A stretch of DNA of 64,000 nt from positions 2,046,001-2,110,000 of the forward strand of contig NW_024468249.1 of NCBI RefSeq assembly GCF_002104995.1, written 5' to 3'. The position numbers and the translations under genes were made by a program. Position 1 is the first letter of the stretch. Each line of letters begins with the position of its first letter. A model generated the notes under the pieces. It was given only the letters and a program-made list of their open reading frames with translations. It searched no databases and was not told where the DNA came from. Positions 21,825 to 32,260 of this stretch are shown piece after piece. The stretch is from Linderina pennispora. Taxonomy: Eukaryota; Kickxellomycota; Kickxellomycetes; Kickxellales; Kickxellaceae.

Positions 21825-24800
21825 TTAGTTGCCATCCGTGGACTCGGCAGCCTTGGACACGACAGTGGCCGGACTGGGCTCGCCAGCCATCTCCTCAGGC
21901 ACCGACGGCAGGCTGTGGAAGTGCGCCGAAACACTGGATGCCGACAGATCAGACTTGTTGTCGCCCATTAGATTGGGGGTCAGCAGCGGCGTGGCACTGG
22001 GCGTGCTGAACGCAGTCGACAGGGGCGTGCTGGCAGCAATGGCCAGCAGCAGCTCGTGCGAGAACCCATCACACACGGCCGCACTCGCCGGCACACTATC
22101 GACGCCCACGGCGGAGGTCTGCTCGGCCAGCGAGATGTTCAGCCCCATGGTTACGGCCGACTGGCCGCTGGTGTCGTTATTGCTGGCGCTGGTCGAGCTA
22201 CGCCTGCGGTGGGTCTTCTGGTGCTTGTTGGGGAACTCGTCGGGATGGGCGTCCTCGTACTCGCGCATCTGCCTCGTGAACCGCTCCTTGTCCACGTCGG
22301 CCAGCTTTTGGTACGGCGCCTTCTCGGCATCACTCATCAGCTTCCACTTGGCCGACATGTCCTTGATGAACTCGCGGTTATGCACCTCGACATTGGTCGG
22401 CGTGCCGTCGGCGTTGTACATCAGCGCACGCCTTCTGTCGTTGACAAAGTAGATGAACGAGTTGCGGAACCGCTTGATTGATGACGGCAGGTTTGTCATT
22501 GGCTGTCCGTCGCTCGAGCTCTTGCGCTTCGTGCCCACCTGCGTGTGGATCAGCGGACCATTGGCGCTGGCTGCTGGCTCGGCTGGTTCATTGGGCGTGG
22601 TTGACGTGCCCGTCAAATCAAAGCACGACGCGTCAAAGTCCATTGCCTGCGGAGACACCTCGTGCGACGCTGGCTGCTGCATGTGCATCATCTGGTATGC
22701 CTGCAGCGTAAGCGCCGTCTTGCCCAGCTCCACTGGGTCAAACGCCGCCAGCGGGTTGGTCACTAGTCCAGTGAATCGGGGGGTCGTCTGCCCGCTGCCA
22801 AGCGAGTGGCTCGTGGGTACCAGCGTCGCACTGGTCGGGGCTGGCGCTGTTATCATGGCGGCAAGCGCTGGGGCGGACTCGGCTGCGCGTGGCAGGATGG
22901 CTGGCTGCGGTGGCAGCTGGATGTGCTCAGGACGCGCAGCAATGCGAGGCGGAACTGCCGCCGCCGGCTTCTGAGGCTCCAGGGGCAGTGCCGTGGCCTT
23001 GGCCTCCACAGAGACGCTGGCCGGCACTACCTTCGGTTTGGGCGCAATCGAAGCAGGCGCAACTGAGCTGAGCGCAACGGCCGGGCCCAGCGACCCCTCG
23101 TGCTTGGAAGCCTTGGCAGCTTTGGCAGCTGCAGAGCTGGCGGCATTTGTGTATGTGGTCGGGGTGCTCTGCGGCAGTGGGCCGTACTTTTTGACATCGG
23201 CCTCGTACCGCAGCTTGTCCTCATCGGCCATGCGCACGTACGGGATCTTCTCCTCGTCGGTCATCTGGTTCCACACCTTGCTCATTTCCTGGATGAACTC
23301 GCGGTTCTGGATCTTGGTATCCTCGGGATGGTCGCGCCGCCACTGCGCACGCCGGTCGTTGGCGAAGAAGATAAACGAGTTGCGGAACCGCTTATACGGC
23401 GCCTGCTTCTTCTTGGGTCTGGGCTGCTGCGCACTCGCCTGCTTGGCAGCGGCGGCGGCGGCTGCCTTATTGGCGGCATCCCGGGCTTCCTTGTCGGACG
23501 CGTGCTCGTCCTCGTCCTCCTCGAACTCCTCTTCAATGTCGTCGAGGTTCAGGGCGTCGCTTCCGGGTGCGAACGCCGGCATCAGCTGCTGCGGTGCCAC
23601 CAGGGTAGCTGGCTGGATCATGCTGCTCATACTCAGCATCGAGCCCGAGTGCAGCGCGGTCGGCGTCATTTGGCCCGACAGCGTTCCGTCAAACTGTCCG
23701 CCAAATGGCGTGGCAATGGCTGACAGATTGGGCGGCGAGGTCTGTGCCATCAGCTGTTGCTGTACTAGCGACGGGTCGCCAACAGACGCCTGCTGCTGTT
23801 GCTGCTGCAGTGGCATGAGCCCGAAGGTGAGCAGACTCGCCTGCTGTGGGGTGACTGGCACCGTGTGTGGTATCAGTGCAGCAGTGGGCTGCGTCTGCAC
23901 CTGTGCGAGCGCCTGGGCCTGCTGCAAATGCTGTAGCTGCTGCAACTGGGCCTGAAGCTGCAGCTGTTGTTGCTGTTGCTGTTGCTGTTGCTGCTGTGCC
24001 AAGGCTAGTGCCGCGTTGTTCAGCTGCATTGCCGCATTAACTTCGGTTGGGTGCTCTGGGATCGTCTCATGCATGGGCAGCGATGTTGCCAGCGTCGGGT
24101 CAGCTGCCATCAGTCGCAGGTTGGCTGCATCAAGCGACAGGTGTCGGATGTGGCCCGAATGCTGCTGCTGTTGCGGGTGCTGTGCCTGGAACGGCAGCTG
24201 GCCAAACGACGTTGGCGTGCCCGGCACGATGGTCGCGGGTGCCGTGGCCAAAGTAACCGGGGTCTCAAGTGGCAGCATCGGGTGCTGCATGGGTGCCGGG
24301 AACGTGCTGCTGAGCTGACGACGGTGGCCTGGAGGCATGGCATTTCCGGAGCCCGGCAGGGGTGTGGCAAACGGCGACGGGACCCCGCTCTGAAGGGCGC
24401 TGATGGCAGCGCTGACCGATGATGTTGCCTGCAGCTGCTGCAGCTGGTGCAGCTGGGTCATGGACTGGGATAGCTTAAGTTGCGCGTTCTGCTTGTCAAT
24501 TGTCTGCTGCTCCTGGAGCTGTGCCTGGAGCTGTGCTTGCTGGAGCTGCATCACCATGGATGTGGCAGTGGCAGTATTGTTGGGCTGTTCATTCGGGTAC
24601 ATGGCGACCATGCCGTCGACAACCGAAATGGACCGGGTATGCGAGTGACGTGGCTGCGAAGTCTGTGATGCAACTGCAGCGGCAGTGGCCGCGGCAACCG
24701 CTGCCTCTGCACTGGCCATGGTTTGCTGCTGTTGTTGCGGTTGCTGCTGCGGCTGTATCGGCGCTGCCGACTGGGCTGTCCCTGGGTTATTGATGGCCAC

Positions 24801-25541
24801 AGCGATCGCCGCCTGCTGAGCCAAAAGATTGTCCGCCGCATGCTGCTGGAGCTGAGCCGTGATTCTGCCTGTGGACGAGGATCCAGCCAGCGTGTGCGGT
24901 GCGCTAATCCCGAGCCCGTCGGCTGAACCAGCTGCTGCGACAACCGCTGCGTACGCTGCAGCCATAGCCACATCGTCGCTGTTGCCGACGGTCGAGGTCG
25001 CAGTCGGAGGCAGGCCGGCCAGCGGAGATGCCATCGACGGCGCCGCAGTAACCGCAGCGGCGGGATGCAGCAGCGTGGCAGCGATGGCGGGCTGGACCGA
25101 GAGCGCCGCGGCTTGCTGCTGCGAGCTAATCAGCGGAGCCGTCATCTGAGTAGACGGCTGGGTTGTTTGTGAAAACGCTGGGGCTTGTGTTTGTGTCATG
25201 GTTTGCTGCATTTGGAGAGTAGAAGAAGGTGAGGCGTGCGCAGGCTCTGTCGACGGCGCGCCAGCGGATAAAAGCGTCGCAGGCTGCTCGTTCGAAACAT
25301 GCGGCGAACCCGCGGCCGGTGTATTCAGCGCTGCCGCCTGCATGCGCTCGATGAGCTCTGACTTTGGCGTGGTTCCGCTGGCTTCCTGAAGTGTCTGTGA
25401 AGCGTCCTGCAGCGAGGCATTCTTTGCCCCCGACGCTGCTGCTGGGGCGTGGTCATCTGAGTCCGCTCCTGCTGCGTGCTGTGCAGCCAGCGATGCAGCC
25501 GGCCCATTCTGCTCGGCGTCAATGCTCTCGCCGGATATCAT
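21825..25541 (-). CDS. Large glutamine-rich protein with two HMG boxes
   Basis: This is an uninterrupted 1238-residue ORF. The N-terminal ~700 residues are Ala/Gln/Ser/Pro-rich and probably disordered, with several polyQ runs (the longest near residue 515-530) like those of activation domains. HMG box 1 starts APYKRFRNSFIFFANDRR at about residue 710 and includes NREFIQEMSKVWNQMTDEEK. HMG box 2 starts SSIKRFRNSFIYFVNDRR at about residue 1017 and includes NREFIKDMSAKWKLMSDAEK. An acidic stretch (DDIEEEFEEDEDEH) precedes box 1. Both boxes keep the N-S-F-I-x-F signature and the central Trp, and resemble each other more than the box at 8.6 kb, which suggests internal duplication. A nuclear transcription or chromatin factor is the likely role. 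It lies between the inverted calcineurin copies. Confidence 0.85.
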   Translation of the reverse strand: MISGESIDAEQNGPAASLAAQHAAGADSDDHAPAAASGAKNASLQDASQTLQEASGTTPKSELIERMQAAALNTPAAGSPHVSNEQPATLLSAGAPSTEPAHASPSSTLQMQQTMTQTQAPAFSQTTQPSTQMTAPLISSQQQAAALSVQPAIAATLLHPAAAVTAAPSMASPLAGLPPTATSTVGNSDDVAMAAAYAAVVAAAGSADGLGISAPHTLAGSSSTGRITAQLQQHAADNLLAQQAAIAVAINNPGTAQSAAPIQPQQQPQQQQQTMASAEAAVAAATAAAVASQTSQPRHSHTRSISVVDGMVAMYPNEQPNNTATATSMVMQLQQAQLQAQLQEQQTIDKQNAQLKLSQSMTQLHQLQQLQATSSVSAAISALQSGVPSPFATPLPGSGNAMPPGHRRQLSSTFPAPMQHPMLPLETPVTLATAPATIVPGTPTSFGQLPFQAQHPQQQQHSGHIRHLSLDAANLRLMAADPTLATSLPMHETIPEHPTEVNAAMQLNNAALALAQQQQQQQQQQQLQLQAQLQQLQHLQQAQALAQVQTQPTAALIPHTVPVTPQQASLLTFGLMPLQQQQQQASVGDPSLVQQQLMAQTSPPNLSAIATPFGGQFDGTLSGQMTPTALHSGSMLSMSSMIQPATLVAPQQLMPAFAPGSDALNLDDIEEEFEEDEDEHASDKEARDAANKAAAAAAAKQASAQQPRPKKKQAPYKRFRNSFIFFANDRRAQWRRDHPEDTKIQNREFIQEMSKVWNQMTDEEKIPYVRMADEDKLRYEADVKKYGPLPQSTPTTYTNAASSAAAKAAKASKHEGSLGPAVALSSVAPASIAPKPKVVPASVSVEAKATALPLEPQKPAAAVPPRIAARPEHIQLPPQPAILPRAAESAPALAAMITAPAPTSATLVPTSHSLGSGQTTPRFTGLVTNPLAAFDPVELGKTALTLQAYQMMHMQQPASHEVSPQAMDFDASCFDLTGTSTTPNEPAEPAASANGPLIHTQVGTKRKSSSDGQPMTNLPSSIKRFRNSFIYFVNDRRRALMYNADGTPTNVEVHNREFIKDMSAKWKLMSDAEKAPYQKLADVDKERFTRQMREYEDAHPDEFPNKHQKTHRRRSSTSASNNDTSGQSAVTMGLNISLAEQTSAVGVDSVPASAAVCDGFSHELLLAIAASTPLSTAFSTPSATPLLTPNLMGDNKSDLSASSVSAHFHSLPSVPEEMAGEPSPATVVSKAAESTDGN

Positions 25542-28500
25542 TGGGCTTGTGCTGTGGACGAGGGGAGAGGGGGAAGGCGTGGTTGTCTAATTTTTATTTC
25601 CGGAATGGGGGAGCCGACGCGGGTCTCTGCTGGTCGTCTGCGGGATAAAAGCCGGTTTTCTGCCCTATCTTTGGAGATGCAAGTTGTGCGTCAGCGCAGG
25701 CAAACGGAATGGGGGAGGGGAGTGGAAATAAGAAAGGGATGGAACAGAAGGCAGGATACACAAGGGACGAACAGAGAATAAAGGAGACAAAGGAGGGGGA
25801 AGCGGTCTTTGCGCAGACTGCTGAAGGAGCTGCCCAGAGGATCAGTAAGATAAAAGGGGAAATGGACTGGCAGCTTGTGAGCGTGGGCGCCTGCCGGCTG
25901 TTCAATGAACGATGCGAAGAATGCGCTCACGCTGCACCGGCTAAAGCGGACAGCTGTTGTATGGCCGGGCCCAGTCTCCTTTTGTGGCCTGCTGTGAACT
26001 GTCTATAACAATCGAACAGCATACAGGATTTAGAGCTTTTTTGAAACGAGATGTGCAGGATCCACACACATAAATCCAAACAAGACTTCTTAATCCTTGG
26101 CAGGCAGTACGCAATAGGCGACCAGGCGACCAGGCGACCCCGGCACAAAAGCGCAGCTCGTTTCGTGGGCTTCCAAGAGCCCAAGTGGTTTTAATATCCT
26201 GGCTGCCGATGGCACAAACTGTGCCTCCCGACAAAGGCCATGCCTCCCGATTGTTCCCAGACCTGCACTGACAAAACAGCACGGGATGCATGGGCTTCCA
26301 GCGACAGCCTGCACACAAAGCTCGAGAGCGCCTCCCGCGCCGCTCTCTGGCCCTCCCCCAAAAATATAGCCTGAGGTTGCAATAAAACCTCGTGGCCACT
26401 CACCGCCCCTCTTGTCCAAGCACATGCCGGCACAATTGCCGGCGGTTGTGCGAATAGTAGTCGCTGAAGGGCAGTCCAGCATGTGGCAAACCGGCGACAC
26501 TTCATCAGGCGTAGAAAAAAAAGCAAGGCAGGGAGGGGAAGCAGGTGGGGGTGGGTGCAATGGATCATGCTAGACAGGGCAAGGTAGCCTTTTGCAGGGC
26601 CTAGCGGGTCCCTCTATTTGGAAGGACACCCGGATCGGGCGCACAAAACCTGCTGGCCACGTATGCTGCTGAACCAAACCGAGCCAGGACCGCCAGATAA
26701 AGGGATCCGGCTCCCGGGAACAGAGCACCGCAGGTCCAAAATAGGGTTTCGGTAAATAGGAGGAAAAGCACAGGTGCGGAACATACCTTCTGCTGGATTG
26801 GTTCTTTGCGATAGTCCGCTACCGAATAGACACTGATTGATCAGTCCCGGGCGTATAAATGGTTCTGCGGGCGGCTGCTGTCTCCGAAGGCGCAGGCGGT
26901 GCAAGGGATCGGGGAGGGAGGCCAGGTAGAAACTGTACGCGGTCAGAAGCACGTGGCACAGTTCGGTTCTCAGAACACGTAATTAATAGGCAGTTGCGAA
27001 TCGATGAGAAAAGTCGGTCGTAACTGGAAGGCAGGAGGAGATGAAAAGATAGAAACGGAGCGAGCCTAAGAAATGAAATGAACCGAAGGCTGCACCCTGC
27101 GGTTTCCACGGAGAGGGTAGTAGCTGCGGTGTCTGGGAAGGACGCTTTGCTGCGTAAATACTGCAGGACTCTGGTAGGCGAGGCGGGCTGCGAAAAACAA
27201 AATCGAATACAAGTCTTGAAAAATATAGCTGGTGTGCGTAGGAGTGGCAGGAGAAATAAAGACGAGAGAGGGGGCATCAGAGGTGGGAGGCAGGAGCGCT
27301 GGGCGAGATATAAAAAGACTTGGCCAGCAGCCCAAAGGCGGGCTCCCAAGAGGGCTGGCCGGGCCAAGCCAGTGGACTCCCCTCTCGGTGGTGAATTTCC
27401 TCAAGACCTAAGAGTACAAAAAAGCGGCACCCTCTGAGTAGCGAATATCCGTCCAATCACCGCCTGGCTCCTGCTGGCCAGTCTTTTTTCGCGCCCAAAG
27501 TCCACCAGCCGCCGGCAATAATATTTTTCGGCTCTGCGAGCCGAGCCAACTCGGTGGAAGGGCCAAGAACCCGTTTCCTTTTTCGCCACAATGAGGAGGG
27601 GCGGCTCGCCTGTGCTGATTGTCGGAGGAGCGAGCGGCTCGGTGGCCGACTTGGAGCGGAGAGGGGCCGTCTGAATGCATGTGTCGAGCCCGCCTGATGA
27701 CTGCCGATATGAGTACGTGCCGTGGCCAGATTTTGTTCCTGAACATGCCTGACGTTTCCCTAGTGGCCAGCCGGCAGCGCACTGCGTCGTTGGCCGCATG
27801 GGTGTGGTACGTCAAATCAGCGGGCCATCAAAAGACAACAAACCGAGATCGCCGTGCCCCACCTGTGCCAAACAAACACCCACCCTGCCGAGTTATTTCT
27901 TGTTTCACACAACACCCCGCATCGCATCATAGATTGTGTGGGTGACATCTCCGTGTTCAGTCGTAGCGTGCACTCTAACAATTGCGCAAACACTGTGCCA
28001 GCCGCGCGCCTTTTGTTGGCCACTCGCGCTCTCTCTGCACGAATAATGCTTAGAGCTGCGGCACGACATGGACATCGCTCTCAGCATTCCCTCTTCCTTT
28101 TTTGCTCCTATGCACACGGGAACACCCGATGCAATGATTTTGCTTCTTCACCCACAGATGCAGGTTCAGATGTTGGTTTGCCACGTCGACGTCAGCACCA
28201 CCACCAGCTGGCCCTGACTAAGAATAGAACACATCCGCATACTGACATTTATCTACCGCCCTCTCCCCTCACCTGCGTTTGGCCAGCCCCAACCATCACT
28301 GCCAAGCACCAAATGTATCCCCCTCTCGAACCACTGCGCCCGAGAAATCATGCGCCGTTTATTCGAACATGCATCCGGATCTCCCTTGTCGCCTGAGAAC
28401 AATCGAGACAGCGTGCATCGTCGTCGCGCCAGGGCACTGATAACAAGCGAGACACCGAAATGGTCCGCCTGCTCGGGCGATCGACGTTAGAACGGCACGC

Positions 28501-29096
28501 AGGCTGCATATTTGGGGGCCGAGCGAGCCGAGAAGGGCGACCCAGTCCTCCTGGTTCTTGTTCTTTCTACGTCGGCCGAATCCTGCATCTTTGAACATGG
28601 AGATCCGACGATTAAGTGATCGCACCTATGCATGCTATACAGATCGATGTGTGTCTCTCGACATGTGTGAACGCATCATGGCGGCTTTCTGAACCCCAAA
28701 CAATGTTGACGTCAAGTGCGGGATTGGAATACCTATATGCCGTACCACAAGTAATTTAAAGACCGCGCTAGGCACACCCGCTTAAAGATCCACGGAGCTG
28801 CTGATCCAGATCTGTGGAACGGCCATGCATGCTGCCCCCAGTCTGATGTCTGTAGTGTCAGGCAGTGGTGATGGGGGGGGAACAGATACCGACAACGTAC
28901 GTTTCTCACCCCCTCCCTCGCCCCCAGGTTCAATAAGCGCAGGCTTTCACGCAAACTGAAACCCTCTCCCCCACCAGCCCATGGAACATTCTGTGCGCAA
29001 ACACTGATTTCCTTCCAGCACTACTCTTCTTTCGCCTCCAGCCAATATTAATTTCCTTACTATCCAAGTCTCTAGATGCGACTAGGACCAGCGGTA
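25542..29096. other. 3.5-kb stretch without a recognisable gene
   Basis: Short frames occur on both strands, but none shows a domain, signal peptide or consistent codon bias. A GTGAGT donor-like site lies on the minus strand near 26400 without a convincing flanking exon. The left part should contain the promoter of the HMG gene and the right part that of calcineurin copy 2. Confidence 0.4.
28707..28714. promoter_or_regulatory. CRE-like palindrome TGACGTCA upstream of calcineurin copy 2
   Basis: The full eight-base cAMP-response-element consensus bound by ATF/CREB bZIP factors lies about 385 bases upstream of the calcineurin copy 2 ATG. One such site in a non-coding stretch is suggestive only. 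Confidence 0.3.
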
Positions 29097-30862
29097 ATGG
29101 AAATCGACACAGATAGTAGTAGCTCAAGCAGCAGAAAGGCCGACCAAGACCAGAATTCTGCTGGCTACAGGAGCGATCGATGAAGTCTAGGCGATGCCAC
29201 CATGGCTGACGCGCCGCCAGTCATCGGGTCACCAATCCCGCGCGTCGGCTTCACCGTGCAGACGACAGACGAGGGCCAGCAGGTGGCGAACAACCGACCG
29301 CATGATGCCTGAGGTGGCTCCGCCAGCAACAGCCATCCCAGAACACTCGGATGTGTTTGAGAACGGCGACCAGACCAAGCCCAACTGCGACTTCCTGAAG
29401 GACCACTTCTTCCGCGAAGGCCGGCTGCGCGAGTCCGACGCACTGGCCATCCTGGAGGAGGCCACTGCAATCCTCAAGAGCGAGCCAACCCTGCTGACCC
29501 TGAGCTCGCCGGTGACGATCTGCGGCGACGTGCATGGGCAGTACTACGATCTGATGAAGCTGTTTGAGGTGGGCGGCGACCCGGCGACCACGCAGTACCT
29601 GTTCCTGGGGGACTACGTCGACCGCGGGTACTTTTCGATAGAGTGCCTGCTGTACCTGTACTCGCTCAAGATCCGGCACCCGGCGTCGTTCTTTATGCTG
29701 CGCGGCAACCACGAGTGCCAGCACCTGACGGACTACTTTACGTTCAAGCTGGAGTGCACGCACAAGTACTCGGAGCGGGTGTATGAGGCAGCGCTGGGGT
29801 CGTTCTGCGCGCTGCCGCTGGCGGCGGTGGTCAACAAGCAGTTCCTGTGCATCCACGGCGGGCTGAGTCCCGAGCTGCACACGCTGGACGACCTGCGGCA
29901 GCTGGACCGGTTCCGCGAGCCGCCGACGCACGGGCTGATGTGCGACCTGCTGTGGGCCGACCCGGTCGAGGACTTTGGGCACGAGAAGAACAAGAGCTAC
30001 TTTATCCACAACTTTGCGCGCGGCTGCTCGTACTTTTTCAACTACGCGGCGGTGTGTGCGTTCCTAGGAGCGCAACAACCTGCTGTCGCTGGTGCGCGCG
30101 CACGAGGCGCAGGACGCCGGATACCGCATGTACCGCAAGAGCAAGACCACGGGGTTCCCTGCGGTCATCACGCTGTTCTCGGCGCCAAACTACCTCGACG
30201 TGTACAACAACAAGGCGGCGGTGCTGAAGTACGAGAACAACGTCATGAACATCCGCCAGTTCAACAGCTCGGCGCACCCGTACTGGCTGCCCAACTTCAT
30301 GGATGTGTTTACGTGGTCGCTGCCGTTTGTCGGCGAGAAGGTCACGGACATGCTGCTGGCGATTCTCGACATCTGCACCAAGGACGAGCTGGAGGAGAGC
30401 GCGACGGACCTGCAGCAGGTGCTGGCGGAGGCGCAGAGCACGGAGCACGAGCAGCGGCGCGCGGCAATCCGCAAGAAGATCCTGGCGGTGGGCAAAATGG
30501 CGCGGATCTTCCACGTCCTCCGGTCGGAAGCCGAGACGATCAACGAGCTCAAGGGGCTGCTGGGCACGCAGCGGCTCCCGGCAGGCCAGCTGTCGGCTGG
30601 CGGCCGCGGACTGCGGCAGGCGGTGATGTCGTTTGAGGAAGCCAAGCGCTACGACCGCGACAACGAGAAGCTGCCGCCGCTGCGCAGGCAGGCATCGGCC
30701 GAACAGCGTGTTGGCGATGCGCTAATGCAGGCTGTCACCGACGAGCAGGCTGCATATGAGGCTGCAGAGAAGGAATATGGCCCATTAGTGGCCCTGGGTG
30801 AGAACCTTGATAACCATGTTAGGAAGATGGAGATGGGCATAGACAATGCATACAGCTATTAG
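29097..30862 (+). CDS. cna2: Calcineurin A catalytic subunit, copy 2 (single-base insertions)
   Basis: Same domain order as copy 1: [35 protein letters not shown], the calmodulin-binding [11 protein letters not shown] and autoinhibitory [18 protein letters not shown]. The best start is ATG 29097 ([20 protein letters not shown]), an N-terminus unlike copy 1. From about 29176 to 30799 the DNA is nearly identical to copy 1. Beyond that the C-terminus diverges ([21 protein letters not shown]). Frame breaks are an apparent extra base cluster at about 29175-29191, an extra G in ggcgaacaac near 29287, and an extra G in cctaggagcg near 30066; copy 1 is normal at the last two. The two genes read outward from the segment between them. 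An intact gene with assembly errors or a decaying duplicate are both possible. Confidence 0.85.
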
Positions 30863-30909
30863 GTACTATGAGACCTTATATAATAGAGTGATCTAGACTT
30901 AGAAAGTGG

Positions 30910-31842
30910 CTAGGCAGCAGGGCCGCTCCATCCGCGGGTTTTCCAGAAGTCGGCAGGTGATGTGAACTTTCTCTCGGTTTGATAGTCACGGTTCAAAAAG
31001 TCAGTCCTGCCTCCAAACATGCCAAAGTCGTCGAACCCCTTGAACATTTGGACGAGTTGCTCTGGGCCCAGTGCCTCATAAGGGATTTCCACATAACGCG
31101 ACGGCCTACCAGTAACCTCAGTAAATACCTTGGCCATGTGTTGCGCCTCGTAGTAACCACCGCTGACTTCGAGCGAGCGGCAGATGCACTCCTCTGGGTG
31201 CTCGATAATGTAGCGCACGACAAGCCAATGTCGTTGGCAGTATCAACAAGCGGCATCATGGTCGTGGGCTTGAGTGCCATTGTAAATTCAACGGTCTTGT
31301 TGTCTTCGGGCGAGATACGCGAAAAGGTGACGTAGTTCTCCATATAGAACCCGAGGTAGATGAAGAACGGTTTGATCTTGTCAGACTTGCTCGTCAGATA
31401 CTCCTCAACCTTGTGCTTGTCCTCAAAGTGCAACACACCAGTGTACTTTGCCACCGGATAGCTGCTTCATCGAGTCCAGGCTGCTGTAGATCATTGACCC
31501 GACCTTGGCCTCAATTGCTGCGTCAACCATGTTCTTTCCCTGTTTGTATTCGGTGCCAGAGTGTCCTCCCTTGATCTCGTCTTTATCCTTTGGAATGTAC
31601 ATCGAAGTCACACCGAACACGATGTCCGCGCCCTGAAACGCCTTAACCAACGACGCGTAGTCATCAAGTTCGGCAGAAACCCACTCAACGTCTGGGTACT
31701 TGCTCTGCAGGCTCTTGGCCTTTTCGCTCAAAGTATTGCGCGTGATGGCGCGGAGCTTGTACCCTCCTGCCTCATGCAGCGACTTGAGAACACTGCCCCC
31801 CTGAAGACCAGTGGCACCGGTGATAACGACAAGCTTGGACAT
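30910..31842 (-). CDS. NmrA-like NAD(P)-binding protein, with two compensating frame breaks
   Basis: The true start is ATG 31842 (MSKLVVITGATGLQGGSVLK), giving the Rossmann glycine motif of NmrA/HSCARG-type atypical short-chain dehydrogenases, which sense or bind NAD(P) and often lack dehydrogenase activity. The body continues GADIVFGVTSMYIP and SMIYSSLDSMKQLSGG. An extra A near 31450 (GGCAAAGTACAC) shifts the frame. The second frame carries VLHFEDKHKVEEYLTSK, YMENYVTFSRISPEDN and MALKPTTMMPLVDTANDIG. A missing base near 31220 restores the first frame, with VRYIIEHPEECICRSLEVSG to the end FWKTRGWSGPAA. The total of about 310 residues matches the family. An insertion plus a deletion that cancel leave the conserved blocks intact, so assembly error is likely, but decay cannot be excluded. 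Confidence 0.85.
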
Positions 31843-32260
31843 TGTTCTCTGGATAGTATGTGGGAATGCTGTAAGCGTAGAAACAGTAGGTTGAAGACAA
31901 AGAGTGAACGAGAAATAAACGAAGGCAGAAGAATATTGCAATTCCAAGCTCATGTGCCCAGGCCTACTCATCAATGACTGATTTATAGTCAGCCTGGCAC
32001 GCAAAGCTAACCGTGTGCAACCCCCGATCCTCATACTACCATCACCTGGCTATGTGATTATGCAGCCCTATAGGAAAACAGCAAGAACCACAGATCGTGC
32101 ACGGAGCGGCGGACTGGTTATTTGTTTGCAGACCCACAGGGTCCTGCGCCGTTGCTGCTTCAGTCTTCTAGAACACAAAAGACTTGACACCATTATCATA
32201 CGCTCAAGTGCCTTTACTGTTTATTTTCCTACGAAATGCATCTGACAGAGCCCCCAATAT

